DNA from: Neurospora tetraspora
Taxonomy: Eukaryota; Ascomycota; Sordariomycetes; Sordariales; Sordariaceae
Reading direction: 5' to 3'
Assembly: GCF_033439725.1 (NCBI RefSeq)
Contig: NW_026944389.1
Coordinates: forward strand, 248,001-312,000
Length of the DNA stretch: 64,000 bases
Shown: in pieces, positions 34,842 to 47,400 of the stretch
Layout: each line of letters begins with the position of its first letter
How positions within the stretch are numbered: position 1 is the stretch's first letter
Notes under the pieces: generated by a model
Seen by the model: only the letters and a program-made list of their open reading frames with translations
What the model was told of the DNA's origin: nothing
Database searches by the model: none
Position numbers and translations under genes: made by a program

Positions 34842-37800
34842 TCATCTTTCCCTTATCTCAGGTGTCGCGTTATTCGGGTGCTCCTCCTCCGCCTCAAATT
34901 TCACGTGGCCGTGATCCGGTTCTTCTTCCTCTTCCTCAGAATCGACATCCTCCTCCCTGTCCACATCACTCGCATCATCCTCGTCTACCGCGGGTTCCAG
35001 ATACTCCAAGTCCTTGTCCGTCAGCGGGGCGTACTTAAACGGCCATGATCTGGACCCCTTTTCCTTCCCAAAGTTGACTTTGACTCTGGCATTGCAGTCC
35101 GAAGCAATCTGCAGTGAGACAGCCGGGTACAGCTGCCCGAAAACCCCATAGAACCAGTAACCAGTCCACCCATCTTTGTTCCTGAACCTCGCCCTTTGAC
35201 GGGACGGGTCAATCAGCACGCCGACTGTGTCCCCTTCATTGTATGGCTTTTGCTTCTGGTCATAAACGTGTTTGTTCCCACTGTATACAAACCCGTCATC
35301 GCTGTGGTAGCCCCAGGATGCTCTTTCCCAGCCAACAAGCTCGTCGAGTGAGGCCTGCTCGGTTTGAAAGCCGACAGCGACGCAACTTACAGTGGGGTGG
35401 GCGAATGTTAGCAGGTCGGTAAGTCCGAAGGGGTAGAGTTGGTGTAGGTGAAGTGGTGAAGGCCGGCAAGGTTACCTTAGGAATAACTTACTTGAAGAAT
35501 TCATCACTATCAGGTAGCTCGAGGACTTCCAACTCGAAGTACACAGGCCCTTGGTTGACTGGTATCGGGTGGTTGGCGCGTACTGCTCCCACAACCAACA
35601 CTGGTCGTGAATCTACTGCAATTGCTGAATGTCCAAGTTTTGTTAGTAAAAGCAGGTTGAATCCGCCCATGGGGTCCAAACAACGAGAAAAAGTTAATCC
35701 AATTTCGGGCATCATACCGGTAAAAGACACCTCCATTTCATCCTCGGAAACATGATAGTTCTCATTCCTGTCATTTTCACTCCATTTAGTGGCAACCTTC
35801 TTTTGTATCCCAACCTGAACTTTGCCTTCCACAGCCAGGAGCTTCTGAAAAATGCCGCCCTCGTCGCTGCCAAACAAAATGGCAATGTCCAGTGCCGTGT
35901 ATCCGCTGTTGTCGCGGATGGTAAGGTCAAGATCGTGGCCTTTCTCGACCTCGGCAAGGATTGCGTCCAAACGTGACTCCAGTCCTGTCTTCACTGCTGC
36001 GAGAAGAGCTTCGGACAACTGCCGAGGCCGCTCCTTTAACGGAATGGCGTTCAAAAGAGTTGAGAAGCATGCCAGCCACCCCGTTGTCTTTTCCTCCGAG
36101 TCATGCTCAACATCAGTACCGTCACGTAGGAGAGAATAATACAACGGGGTGTGTCCAAGTTTATCACGGGTGAGCGGATGTGCTCCAGCTGCCAGGAGTC
36201 CTTCAACGGCAGTGGGTGGTACGTCACACGACGCGGCATAATGTAAGGCTGTCCGGCCGAAGATGTTGACCGTTCTCGGGCTCCTCGTCTTCGATATCAA
36301 TGTCTCCAAATGAGTCGGTGGTGACCGGTATTGAAGCAGAGGATGGGCCAGGTGACAGCAAATGTACATCATGAGTGGTGTGAAGCCGTTCGAGTCCTGA
36401 GCGTCGACATCCGCCCCTCTCTGCAGAAGAAGCTTCATCGTCATCTCAAAGTATCTGAGAGAAGTATGGAGCCGCACTCGCATAAGAATGTGTAGCGGGG
36501 TTCCCAAGAAGGGGGTAAGTATATCTGCAGCCGCGCCGCTGTTGAGGAGCAGCTTCAATACTTCGATTGACCTCCACCAAATCGCGGCGTTAAGGGGCAA
36601 TCCGTTCAAAGCGTCTAGTCTAGACGGTCTCAAGCTGTCATCGTAGGGTTGGCCTTCCCTCCGTTGATCGCCGGTGGACTGAAGTGGACAGTCTGATCTT
36701 CCTCCGTGGATATTGGGGTCTCCTCCATACTTCAGAAGCAACCGGGTGCCTTCCAGAGGCCGCCCGTTTTTGTGCTCGTAGACGAGGATTGTGTAAAGCG
36801 GAGTATACCCATCCGCTTCTTGGAGGTTTGGGTTCGCGCCTGCTCGCAACAACATGCGAATGATATCAACTAGTCCATCTTCAGCTGCCAAGATCAGTGG
36901 TGTCGCCCTGCGGTCATCGGAGACCCTCTTATCCACGTCGGGCCTTATGAGATGCTTGGGGTCGGGAAACTTGTCGGTTTTGCGTGGCGCCCTCCGACGA
37001 ACATCATGACGCCGTTTCTCAACATCATCGGCACCTCTTCGGGGATCCTCGTTATCAGCCCAAGGCTCTAATAGGAGGTCCACCAACTTAGTATCTTGCC
37101 GGTGTATTGCAATGTGCAGAGAAGCTCGGCCCTCCCAGTCAACCGCATTCGGATCACCCCCGTGGCGAAGCAAAAGGTAGAGTACTTCCGGTTTTCCATG
37201 TTGCATGGCGACGTGCACGGGAGTCTGCAGAGGTAGTCTTTCCATGTTGGCACTGGCCCCGTGTTGCAACAGCAGCTCAACAACATCAGTGATACCTCGT
37301 TCAACCGCAACGTGAAGCGGTGGCGCGCGTCCCTGCCAGCCTGTGACCCCTGTACTGGCCGAAATGCCGCTGGCAAGTAGGAGGCGGACCCGCTTCAGTC
37401 TGTGTTCCTGGTCATCCTCCCTCTCTATAGCCAGACGGTGAATTCTTTCGGAAAACGACGTGGAAAAGTAGATATTTGTCGGTTGCCATTTCAACACTTC
37501 CTCAAGGCAGGAAAAATTGCTTTCTTCAACCGCCGTCTCGAAAATCGTACCCCAAGCTCCCGACATACTGAAATGGGAGAACACCTCGCGGAACAGCTCA
37601 CGAAGACAGGCTACGTGACCCCTTCTTACAGCTCGGATGAACAGTATGACAAGTTCAGCTTTGAGTGTGTTCCAACTCTGGTCAACCACATATTTGGCAC
37701 CCTTCAAAACTTCGAGTAGGTATCTCAGAGTGTCGAGAGAGGCGGAATACAATGCGCCCCTCACAGCTTGTATCCAATTCCGCATGCCCTCCTCAGTGGC

Positions 37801-40800
37801 AAAATCGTAACCGACTGATTTGTCACGGCTTAAAAGGTAGTCAAGCATGCTGAGATTCCCAGCCCACAATGCGGTCTCAAAGTAGTCTTCTGGACAGGGC
37901 GCGTCCATCTTCTCCCATAGCCAGACCACCATTTCATCGTCGAACTTCTCAATTGCGAGGTGGATTCCTTGTCGGATACGCTCATTCAATGCTTTCTTGC
38001 GGTGTTTTATCTCAGTCGAATCTATCTCGGCTGAGATTGACTTCAGTTCCGTTTTAACAAACAGCCGGACTACCTCGTAGTAGTCTTTCATGCATGCAAG
38101 GCTAAAGCAATCCCTAGCCCAGAGACCCATAGCCCAACGTATGGAATTCTCTGACTCCAGGAGAACCCTCTGGATGATTGCCAGGTTCCCAGAATTTGTG
38201 ACATCAGCCGAGATATCGGCAGCGGGTAGAGGCTCTGGGTAGCTGAGGAGGATCCTCTCAATGATTGCCAGGTTCCTAGAATTTTTGATATCGGCCAAAA
38301 TGTCGGTAGCGGGTAAAGGTAATCTCGATGATCCTTCGTGGTAGAGGAGAATCTTCTTAATAGTTGCCAGGTTCTCCTCATCTGTGACATGAGCCAAAAT
38401 TTCGCCAGCGGCTTTAGGTAATCTGGCAGGAGGGGAGAGACTGATTAACTCCTTCTCGTCATCCTTGAAGAGTATGTCGAATGCGGCCAATGAACCTATC
38501 CGACATGCTAGTCTGAAGGGGGTGAGGTCCTCCTTTGCTGATTTCACCAGTCGGGCAGTGTTGAAGTCGTCCCCTCGAAGCTTCTCCATGACCGCCAAAG
38601 TATCGTAATCGCCTATCTGGGACGCGAGGTGCAATGCGGTATTTCCTTCGCTGTCCACACTCAGTATGCTGGAGCCACGTGTGATCAACAGTTCAACTGT
38701 CGATGTATGGCCACCCGAAGCTGCCAGAAGAAGAGGGTTTCGTCCCCCTCCACTTTCGACCGTGTTGAGGTATTTTGCCCAAGAATTCCCCATGCGGTCC
38801 AAGAGAAGTCCAACACACTCGGTACTTCCATGCGCTGCTGCCTCGCATAGTACAGGGACAAGGTCAACATCTGAGGATGCAATGGCCAAGATATCTTTCA
38901 AGGCCTGGGATCCAGGAGATCTTGCCGAAGCTCTGAGCGCATGTCCAAGTCTTTCTGGTTGCAATTGCCTCCCCTCACTTTCCAAAATCATCTGTATGAT
39001 TCTACTCAGGCCAAGACGGATGGCCAGCAGGAGTGGGTCGTTCGTAACCATGTCGCCTTTCTCCTTCTTCACCTCCTTCTCACCCTCAGCAACACCGTTC
39101 CCTTCCGCCTTCGCCTTGGTCTTCTTGGCTAAGTTGGCCCAGTACTTATCCACCCACAAGCTGAAAGCGCGTGAGTATAGCGGCGATGTGAAAAAGGAAA
39201 ATACTTGTCGGTCAAGTTCCTCGTTGGGTGGTTGGGTCAGGATATAATGGCGCACCCAGTAACGCTGCGAATAGTCCAAAAACGCAAAGGCTCTATTGAC
39301 AGGCCTAGGTGCTGGAATGGCGCCCGGGTTGTGGTGGGAACAAAGAGTCAGATAATGTAAACATTGTCTTGAGATCGATAGATGATGGTCTGACAGCAAC
39401 AGTGCTCCGTGTTCAGATTGCTCCAAGTATTCACGCAGTGTGGAATAGACCAGGCCAACCCGATGGTTGCTATCAATTGCAATGAGTCGCCCCAAGGCGC
39501 CTTCCAGATCTCTCGCAAGATTAGAAGAGACCTTCATGGCAAGGGAGTCGAGTGCCTGATCACTGGGTGTACCATGGTCAAGGGTCAATTCCTGGAGCGC
39601 CACCACGACCGCAAGCTCTGGAACTGTAAGTGGGCGAACAGCGTAAGATACCCAGCTGAGAATTGTTCTGGTTGACGCAGTGTCGCGTATTCCATTAATC
39701 ATGGCGTGAAGTGTCTCCTCGGGAGAAGTAAAGGGCTTGGATAGCCAAAATTGTATGGCCTCCTCTGTGGCGGGCGTGGTGCTTTGTTCAAGTATGCTGA
39801 GATTGAGAAAGGCTGTAAGCTGTGTGGCTTCTTCCCCGTCAATCTTTTCCAGAATGTCCAGCTTGGAATCCTGCCAAGCAGGTGCTTGACGAAGAATGGT
39901 AGACAGTTTCTTTTCAACGACCTCGGAGACGATGTCTCTACAATCGGCGTTACTGAGGTCAAACTGCCAGCACTGGACATCGTGTGGTAGAACCAGGCGC
40001 TCACAACTTGTTATCAGAATTTTCAGTGATTTGGAGATCAGCAAGTTGCACGCAACAAGGAGTGCGCTCAATTTGTGAGCAACATGTTGCAAATGTTGAT
40101 CGACGCCATGTATGATCAGAAAGACCCGGCGATCTTCAATGGATTGTAGAAGAGTGCTGAGTAGGCCCCATAACAGGCCGCATGGAAGGTATGGCATGTC
40201 CGAGCACGAGATCCGTTGAATGAGTGCCTCAATATTTCGACAACTGTTAGGCCTTAAGACAAGTATCTGTCGGATGAGAGAGTAGAGCAGTGAGCGTTCG
40301 GTATTTTGTCTAACGTCACAAGGGTTGATGTCATAACTCAGGATGAGCGTAGCCGCTTTATCTGTACGTTGTTTTGTTCGCAGTCTGGCGATAATGTAAG
40401 ATGATAGGTGTTTGGACGCGAACCCCTGGTTGTCGGTCATCAACAGAACCTCTGATTTATGGGATAACATCCAGTAGGCGATATCGTCCCATCTCATATC
40501 TAGCCAGTACTTGGGGATTGTGAGAAGCGGGCATACTGGTACCAACCAGCCCATAGGTGCTTCGGGAAGGGCAATAATCTCCTGGAACTCCCACAATGGC
40601 TTCCGCGTGACTGATTCGTAATCTAGGTGAGCAAATGAAGAATAGAGGTATCTCACGTTGATTAGCAATGGACTGCCTCCGGTACTTACCCATTAGTTCA
40701 TCCCTATAACAGTTATGAAGAAGCCTCTCAACGCTATACAAGATGTCGAGATACTGAGGGAAATCATCATGAAAGTCCCAAAGCGTGCGTGAAGTTGTAT

Positions 40801-41990
40801 TGGGCTCCTCCAAACCCAGTGAGCAAGACCGTCCAAGCTTTGGTCGAGTTCGGCCGTATGAAGAACACGTAGACAGGTGACTTACAGAGTCTTGGGTGTG
40901 GTGGTAATGAATTTTGAAAGCCTGTGCGATGTTGGCAAACTCGAACTCGATTTGACACAAGGCAGTGGGCAACCCATTGAAAATTCCGGGGATGTCCAGA
41001 AAATCCAGCTTTTCATTTCCGAGAATCCTGACCAGATGGGGCGTCCACTGGTGGTACTCGTAGTACTCTGGCGAGTCGAAGAAATGCTTGACGCCTAGTT
41101 AGCAACCAACTCAGCCTAAAGATGTTTCAAGACGTACCACCGCTACTGCCCAAAGTGCCAGCCACTGGGAGGAAGGTTGTTGGAGAGCCAGGAGGAGGAT
41201 CTGCACACGTATAGTCATGTTGTAAGTATTGATGTTTGATATTATGTATCCGGCGGTCACAGTACCTTTTTGACCAATGCCGCCCCTGTACTATGAGCAA
41301 GGAAGACCACCTGAACATGAAGGGTCAGCGGTGTCCATGGCAAGCTGTTGAATCAGCTCGAACTAACGCTCACCGTCGTTGGAGCTCCCACGAAGCTATT
41401 CAGCTGGTCGATGATGTCTTGAGCATGGTTGGGAAAGTACGCATGATTGACATGGGAGGAATGCGTGCTATCGGCGAGGAAGTCAAACACTCTAACCCCA
41501 GCTTCTGGCCACAATTCGGAGATGATTCCGGTTCGGATGTTGTTCGCGTTGGCATTCGAGTCATCATCGCCACGTGCGAGATCTTCGAGTCCATTGATCA
41601 AAACGAATCTGGGTGCAATGCATGTTAGTGAATGGGCCCATCTCGCAGGAACTTGACATCTGGATTACTGAGGGGGAAGATGGTCATCAAGAGACTACAT
41701 TTTGACCTACAAGTGCTTCATAACGCAAGAGGACTCATACACATGGATAGGTGGGATAGTTGATGGCGTGGCTTGCGGAATACAACCGGGAGGAGGCTCA
41801 AACAACGTCGAGAGTTCAAGAGTAAAACGGTGTGTAAAGGCCAGGAAAAGCGGGAGTTTCAGAGATGCACGTTGTGTAGAGTCCTGGGTTGCCGACTTGA
41901 TGATGGCTCGAGCGAGTCTTTGTTGATGGAAGACAGTGTCACGGTAATGATGAAGACTTGTGGTGTCATGCGAGTTGCAGTCACTTCGCA
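34842..41990 (-). CDS. NLR-like protein: hydrolase-like N-terminus, NACHT-like region, ankyrin repeats, SPRY
   Basis: The body is secure: exons 35492-40622 (about 1710 codons) and 34842-35385, joined in phase across a GTAAGT intron, preceded by an exon ending at 40690 that joins in phase. Order: an upstream hydrolase-like piece (FVLINGLEDL at 41580-41608; FLAHSTGAALVKK at 41266-41310, resembling a GxSxG elbow), then a NACHT-like segment (about 40450-39700), at least twenty ankyrin-type repeats (about 38760-36000) and a SPRY domain split by the last intron (VYFELEVLELPDSDEFF, then CVAVGF and WGYHSDDGFVYSG). The end is an acidic tail. The P-loop position reads TDNQGFASKHLS and the Walker B position VFLIIHGVDQ, both degenerate. 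The 5' end is unresolved: the first open exon (41741-41990) has no ATG, and the exon at 41138-41200 does not fit both neighbours in phase. Fungal NLR-like proteins of this design act in non-self recognition and cell death; the role here is inference. Confidence 0.8.
38138..38420 (-). repeat. Three tandem 31-36-residue repeats inside the NLR-like gene
   Basis: The encoded units contain AAGEILAHVTDEENLATIKK, ATDILADIKNSRNLAIIER and AADISADVTNSGNLAIIQR. The unit is shared at DNA level too (GTTGCCAGGTTC or GATTGCCAGGTTC cores on the plus strand). They sit between ankyrin-like segments. Confidence 0.85.
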
Positions 41991-42369
41991 CCTGCTCGTG
42001 TCGTGGGGGGCTGTTTCATGATACAATGAGGAATGAATGATGCGTCTTGGAGTCTTGAGCTGTGGCGGGAAGGGGCAGAGGGGAACGGCCTGGTGCACCC
42101 AGGTAGGTACCTCGGGAGCACATCATGCGGCAGGGAGCTCCAATGTGCAGCTTTGGGCATGGATACATATGTCTCAATGCATGATTGATACCTGAATTTT
42201 CGAGGTTGTACCATACCCAAGGCATGTGTCAATACAGTACACGTCACCAACTACCTCAACTTCCACCTAGAGACGAGCGAAAGCAACAAGCAAAAACAAT
42301 AAGAAGTGGGAGGAGGCTCAGCGCCGGCCCCGCATCGCTTGCACTGGAGGTGACGAGATCACTGGCTGC

Positions 42370-43617
42370 TTATCTTACTCTTCCTGAATCCTGGTTGGTC
42401 ATCCGGGATACAGCTTCCGCCAATCTGGCCGCATTTGCAGCTCTCGATGCTGCTTCTGCCGCTTCGGTTGCTGCCTCCATTGCTTTGGCCGCAGCCCGGG
42501 CTGCCGCTGCTGCCGCCTCTGCTGCTTCTTGGGCTGTCAGAATCACCATGGAGAGCATTGACATTGGCTCGTCTTTGTCGGTGGCATCCTCCAACGACAT
42601 ATTGGGCATCTCCTCTGACACGACCGTCTCGTTGGGCGTTTTTCCCAACTGCGAGTCATCCTCTGACATGGCGATGGCTGAGTCTGTTCGGTCCAAGGGC
42701 ACAACACCAGGCTGCGAAGCCTGCGATAAGCTGACCTTGCAGTATCTTCCAATGTTCCCCACAAGTCTTTCCATGTGCTCCAGATCCTCTGGTCGGATTC
42801 CCGTAGCCTGATTGTTCTGTAGTGGAGGTCCTGAAGGATAGACGGTGATGGGGTCAATGACCTTATCGACGTCGGACCAGCGATCGGATACGCGGAGTAT
42901 CTTCGAGTTCTTGTCCACCTCACTTTTGACGCTCAGCTGGCAGGTGAACGGATCGTTGCTGCGTCCATGTCGTTTCAGCAATATGGCGGTTTGCAGAAAT
43001 GTCGGAATCCCGTCCCGGGCCTTGGGGTTTTCCATCATTGACCATTGCAGGGCGTTCCGTCTATTCGGATTAGCGCGACACCCGCCGTACAGTCGCTCTC
43101 CGGTGAGTGTTGCCTTGTACTCTGTAAACTTTTCTTCCACAAACTCCCAGCTCCCACCCGCCTCGGCACTGGCTAAGCCCCCAATGCCAACGTTGGCTCC
43201 GATCTGTCCCCCATAGGTGGTAATTCGCCGATGGATGGTCTTGTTCAAGTAGTACACCCTTTCGGGTGCTATACAGACAACCTCGGGGTCATTTCCTTGC
43301 TCGTCTTCGAACTTCACATCCACCTCGACAGATTTGTATCGACGTGAGTGGTGCTTGCTTTTGAACTCAAATTCAAGGATGATGAGCGTCGCTGGGTAGG
43401 CACGGTAGGCACCTTTATTGGGGTGTAGCATGGTTCCATGGTGAACCTCGATCAGCTCGGCACTGTAACTGAGCTTGGATGAGCGGTTCAGGGTGTGGGC
43501 TAGGGATGTCCTGAATGTGTGTCCTTCCGTGTTGCGTGTGTGATAGGAAGTTTGGTCGCCTTCATCCGAGAAGACATCTTCGTGGAGATCGCGTGTTATT
43601 TTGTACGTGGATTCCAT
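42370..43617 (-). CDS. Orphan beta-rich protein with acidic linker and alanine-rich C-terminal helix
   Basis: An uninterrupted 415-residue frame; the first ATG is at 43617, since the longer open frame starts at a non-ATG codon. I do not recognise a named family. Residues 70-130 look like beta strands (ATLIILEFEFKSK, KSVEVDVKFED, VVCIAPERVYYLN). Residues 136-155 are Gly-rich (GGQIGANVGIGGLASAEAGG), residues 310-352 form an acidic Ser/Glu linker, and residues 360-405 are an Ala-rich amphipathic helix with regularly spaced Glu and Arg. There is no signal peptide. A GTAAGA donor overlaps the last codons (AGA|GTAAGA), with a possible acceptor 35 nt on, so an alternative Cys-containing C-terminus is possible. 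It lies between the NLR-like gene (same strand) and the protease gene (divergent, 0.8 kb), which suggests a partner in the same system. Confidence 0.75.
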   Translation of the reverse strand: MESTYKITRDLHEDVFSDEGDQTSYHTRNTEGHTFRTSLAHTLNRSSKLSYSAELIEVHHGTMLHPNKGAYRAYPATLIILEFEFKSKHHSRRYKSVEVDVKFEDEQGNDPEVVCIAPERVYYLNKTIHRRITTYGGQIGANVGIGGLASAEAGGSWEFVEEKFTEYKATLTGERLYGGCRANPNRRNALQWSMMENPKARDGIPTFLQTAILLKRHGRSNDPFTCQLSVKSEVDKNSKILRVSDRWSDVDKVIDPITVYPSGPPLQNNQATGIRPEDLEHMERLVGNIGRYCKVSLSQASQPGVVPLDRTDSAIAMSEDDSQLGKTPNETVVSEEMPNMSLEDATDKDEPMSMLSMVILTAQEAAEAAAAAARAAAKAMEAATEAAEAASRAANAARLAEAVSRMTNQDSGRVR

Positions 43618-44408
43618 GTTTGACGGTCGGACAAACACCTGAAAGCGCTGGGTGGGGGTTCTCAATTAAAGTGAGGAAGTAGGTCGACACAACAGTCATA
43701 TAGCGATGGCCATGAAATGTCAGGATCACAGAAGACATAACAGCTTTATACCTAACCGCGTACTCTTTCCGTTCCCGCCTAAAGTGGCTGAGCGTGTAGC
43801 ATGAGCAATCCCTCTCACCGAAACCATTGTCGGAGGCGTCAAGTTGCAGAAAGGCACTGCTATCATGGACCATATTGATACGAGCTAACAATGGCAGGTC
43901 CAAATGTTGAACTTCTCTGCTCGCACAAGTACAAGTTCAACGATATCTGCCCTTGAGACACGCTGCAGAAGCGAAACAAGCGAAGGCAATATCAGCCCCT
44001 ACATGTAGCGCTTCAGGTACATTGAAGAACCTCCAAGTACCTAGGTATACAATACAGCCGTGGTAAGTGCACAAGTATCGTATGGCGCCTTCTTTGAAAT
44101 AAGACTGAGATACCGCCCCCAGTATTGAGGCCCAATATGGGCTGCATCAGGTCGCTTGACGCCACGACGCACAAGGTCTTGAGCTGACAATACCGTCTTG
44201 GCACAACCTTGCAGCGTATCAAAGCTAAGCCGTCAGAAGCCGTCACATTAACATGGATCCGGGACGCATCTTCTGCTCAAGGTTCGACCTCCTTCACATT
44301 CTTCCCCTTGGTTCTGTTTGCCCAGATAAGCTCACATCGCACTCTCTTAGAGCGCACTCTCAAACTTGCTTGCTCTCCCTTCTATCCTAGTTTCACTTGT
44401 CAGGAATC
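43618..44408. other. Divergent promoter region between the orphan protein and the protease gene
   Basis: About 790 bp without a supportable gene; it contains a CCTAGGTATAC palindrome-like motif near 44038. Confidence 0.5.
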
Positions 44409-47400
44409 ATGGGTCACGCTGGGCCAAGGGCAGTACAGGGAAAAAGGAAGAAAGACAATGGAGACCAAAAGCATGACTCGACAAAACCCCAGAAAAAGCA
44501 GACGACAATCGAAGAAATCCTCAAGGATGCCAAGAAGGTGAACTTCAACGATGGACCAGCCTGTGAGAAGTTCAGGGCCACATACCTCAACCGGCTCTCG
44601 AAACGGCCAAATTCACAAGGGTCACATCCCTCCAGATCCTCAAGAACTCCCATCTCAGCTTCCAACCAAGCAGACGAGATTCTCCATGTCGTGGCACGAA
44701 AGCCAAACGATGAGTTTGCGGAGCTCGAAAGCTTCACCAGGTGGGCCGTCAAGAACTACTCCAACCTACTCGAGTTTAAGTCATCATATGGAGTCACACC
44801 ACTTCACTTGGCCATAGAAAACGATAGCCACGTCTTTGTTGAGGTGGTTCTCTTGGCCCTCTGTGAGTCGGACAAGATGCGGGTCAAAGAGCTTCTGCAG
44901 GAAGCATGCCATTTGGACAATAACTGCCTGCAGAAAGCAATTCATCACTCGAGCCCTCTTACGGAGTCAATCATTAGCATTCTCGCGGACGAGTCCGGAC
45001 ACGGAGACGCAGAATTTACCACGACTGACAATTCGGACTCTGAGAGCGGTGCTGAGGTTCCAATCACCCAACCCTTGCCCCAGGAATACCGAAACGTGTT
45101 CACCAGCAAGTCTTGCAACAAACACCAAGGTCAGGGCGGGTGGACGGCACTGCACTTCGCAGTCCGGTATGAGGATGGGGATGGCGACAGCGACCAAGAC
45201 AGCGCAAGTGACAGTGAGGAAGATGCATCATGCTTCCCTTGTATAAGCGAGACCTATGTGATCTTCGACTCCGATCCATCAGGCCCGGGGTCATCAACTC
45301 GGACATATGAGACGTCTACCCGCGTCCATGAACAACGTGAACAGGACGAGAAGTACCAGTGGCAGCGCACATATAACCAGCTGAGGGTTGTCCAACAACT
45401 GATTGAGGCCAACCCCATGGTTCTTCTGTACAAGGATGATAAGGGTCATACACCGTTCCAGCTACGGCTTTCACAGATAGAGGATCGTGATTCGGAGGCC
45501 ATCATTGATGTTGATGATGATCAGTCACTGCACAACGATTCTGAAGAAGAATATACAGCTACCATCAGCAGTTGGCAGACCCGCACAAGTTATCTGGGGG
45601 GTCAAAGGCAACAAGATCAACATAACTCGGGGGCGAGCACTACCATTGCCCCGCTTGCGCCGACTCAAAGTCAGGAGAGCCAAAACTTCCAAGCAGATGC
45701 AGACACTCTTGCAACTGAGGATCAGCAGCTGAAGAGAAAACACCAGGTCGAAGTGCAAATCATCAACGAAGACAAGATTCTCAGTTACATCCGCGAGTAC
45801 GTCATCGACAAGTTTGATCGGAGAACTGCTATGCAAGCACTCTACAAGCCTGGATTTGGTATGTATTTCTACCCTTTGAGTTGGGAATGGGCGGTCCTCG
45901 ACCGCTGAGAGTGGTGAAATTTGGACAGGAAGGTCTAGTAGTCCTGATCCCCAGAAAACGCTGACATGTGCATGAAGAACGAACCATTGAGTTCGATCTT
46001 TCGGGCCTGCCTTATACGTCCATCAACGCAAACTTTCTCGAGGGTCTTGGAAATGTCTTGCACTTCGAAGGATTGCTCAAATATGTTGCTCTACCGCGAC
46101 TAATGGTCGAAGACGATCCGGTTAAAGAAGACAGCGGCACCAACATGGAGGCTATCATCAAACGGCGACTTGAACAAGGGGGCAGAAGGTAAGTTCTAAA
46201 TCACATCACTCAAAGGAGTCCGACGCACCCATAACCAGAAAGGGAAGGCCAGCTAAGCAAGAATGCGCATTGGTCACGGACCTGGAGCAGGTATAAGGGC
46301 AAAGGTCTCCAGCACATGACGACCATCTTCAACTGGCTCAAGTTGGAAAACGTTAGAACGGTTCTTAGAGTGACGGTGATCGACGACACAGAGCCCTCGC
46401 ATTCGGACGAGGCTATCGAGGCCTGCATGAAGGGGCTCAATGTCCGGATATGGAATTGGCGGAAGATGGACATCTGCTCAGACGTCATTTTGTGCTCGGC
46501 ACCAAAAGTAACGGATGTTACGCTGTATTCTTCGGGGAATAACGCGGTACTTGTTGGCTGGTCGAGTTTAATTGGCCTGCCTCAACTCAAGAGCGTAAGT
46601 GAGAAATGGTGAGGATACGGCGAGTAAAATCAACTGACGGCTTGGTTTTAGCTGAGAAAGGTCCGCATATATGTCCGAGAGGTAAGCCCTTATCTTTTTC
46701 CGTTTGACCTTTGGCATTGTCACTCACGTAGTTGCCTGAAATTCTTGCAACAGCCCACTAAGCCGCCTCTAGGGACTGGAGTCATCTGCGAGATTCGAGC
46801 AGTACAAGAAGAAGTTTGTGGAAGAGATTGCCATTTTCAGGCCCGACATCAAGGTGTCTTGGGGCAATGACATTCCCAGTCGCCATTCCCTCTTCGTCGG
46901 TCACAGCTCCGACAAACTTATCAGGTCAGCCACCGACTTGCAGCTCAATCTTCATTCGGATAGCTAACCACAACACACCTTCTGCAGGGAGTCAAAGTGG
47001 ATGAGAACGATGAAGCAATTTGCCGACTTCCTTCGTTCCACGATTGACGCAAGAGGCGTGTCAGCGGCGCCACTGGTCAAGATTGCCATCATTGACGACG
47101 GCATCGACAGCACCCTTGGCGTCTTCTCGGGCCGGATCCAGACCGGCCAGTCCTTCTACAAACCCGGTTCCGGCCGCGGTCACGGTTCCTACTACGTCCC
47201 TACCGGTCCCCACGGCACCCTCATGGCGCAACTCATCTGCGAGATCTGCCCTGTCGTCAAGCTGTACATCGCCCAGCTGGAACCGGCTCCCAGACACGAC
47301 GGACGCCGCGGGTTTACCCACCACAGCGCCATTGAAGCGATCAACTGGGCGGTCAGCCAGGGCGTTGACATCATCTCCATGAGCTGGAGCATCGACCCTG

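Noticed and set aside
42370-43617. Calling the orphan protein a gasdermin (HET-Q1/RCD-1 type)
   Set aside because: Length (415) and visible sequence do not match what I know of that family; only the gene neighbourhood is reminiscent.
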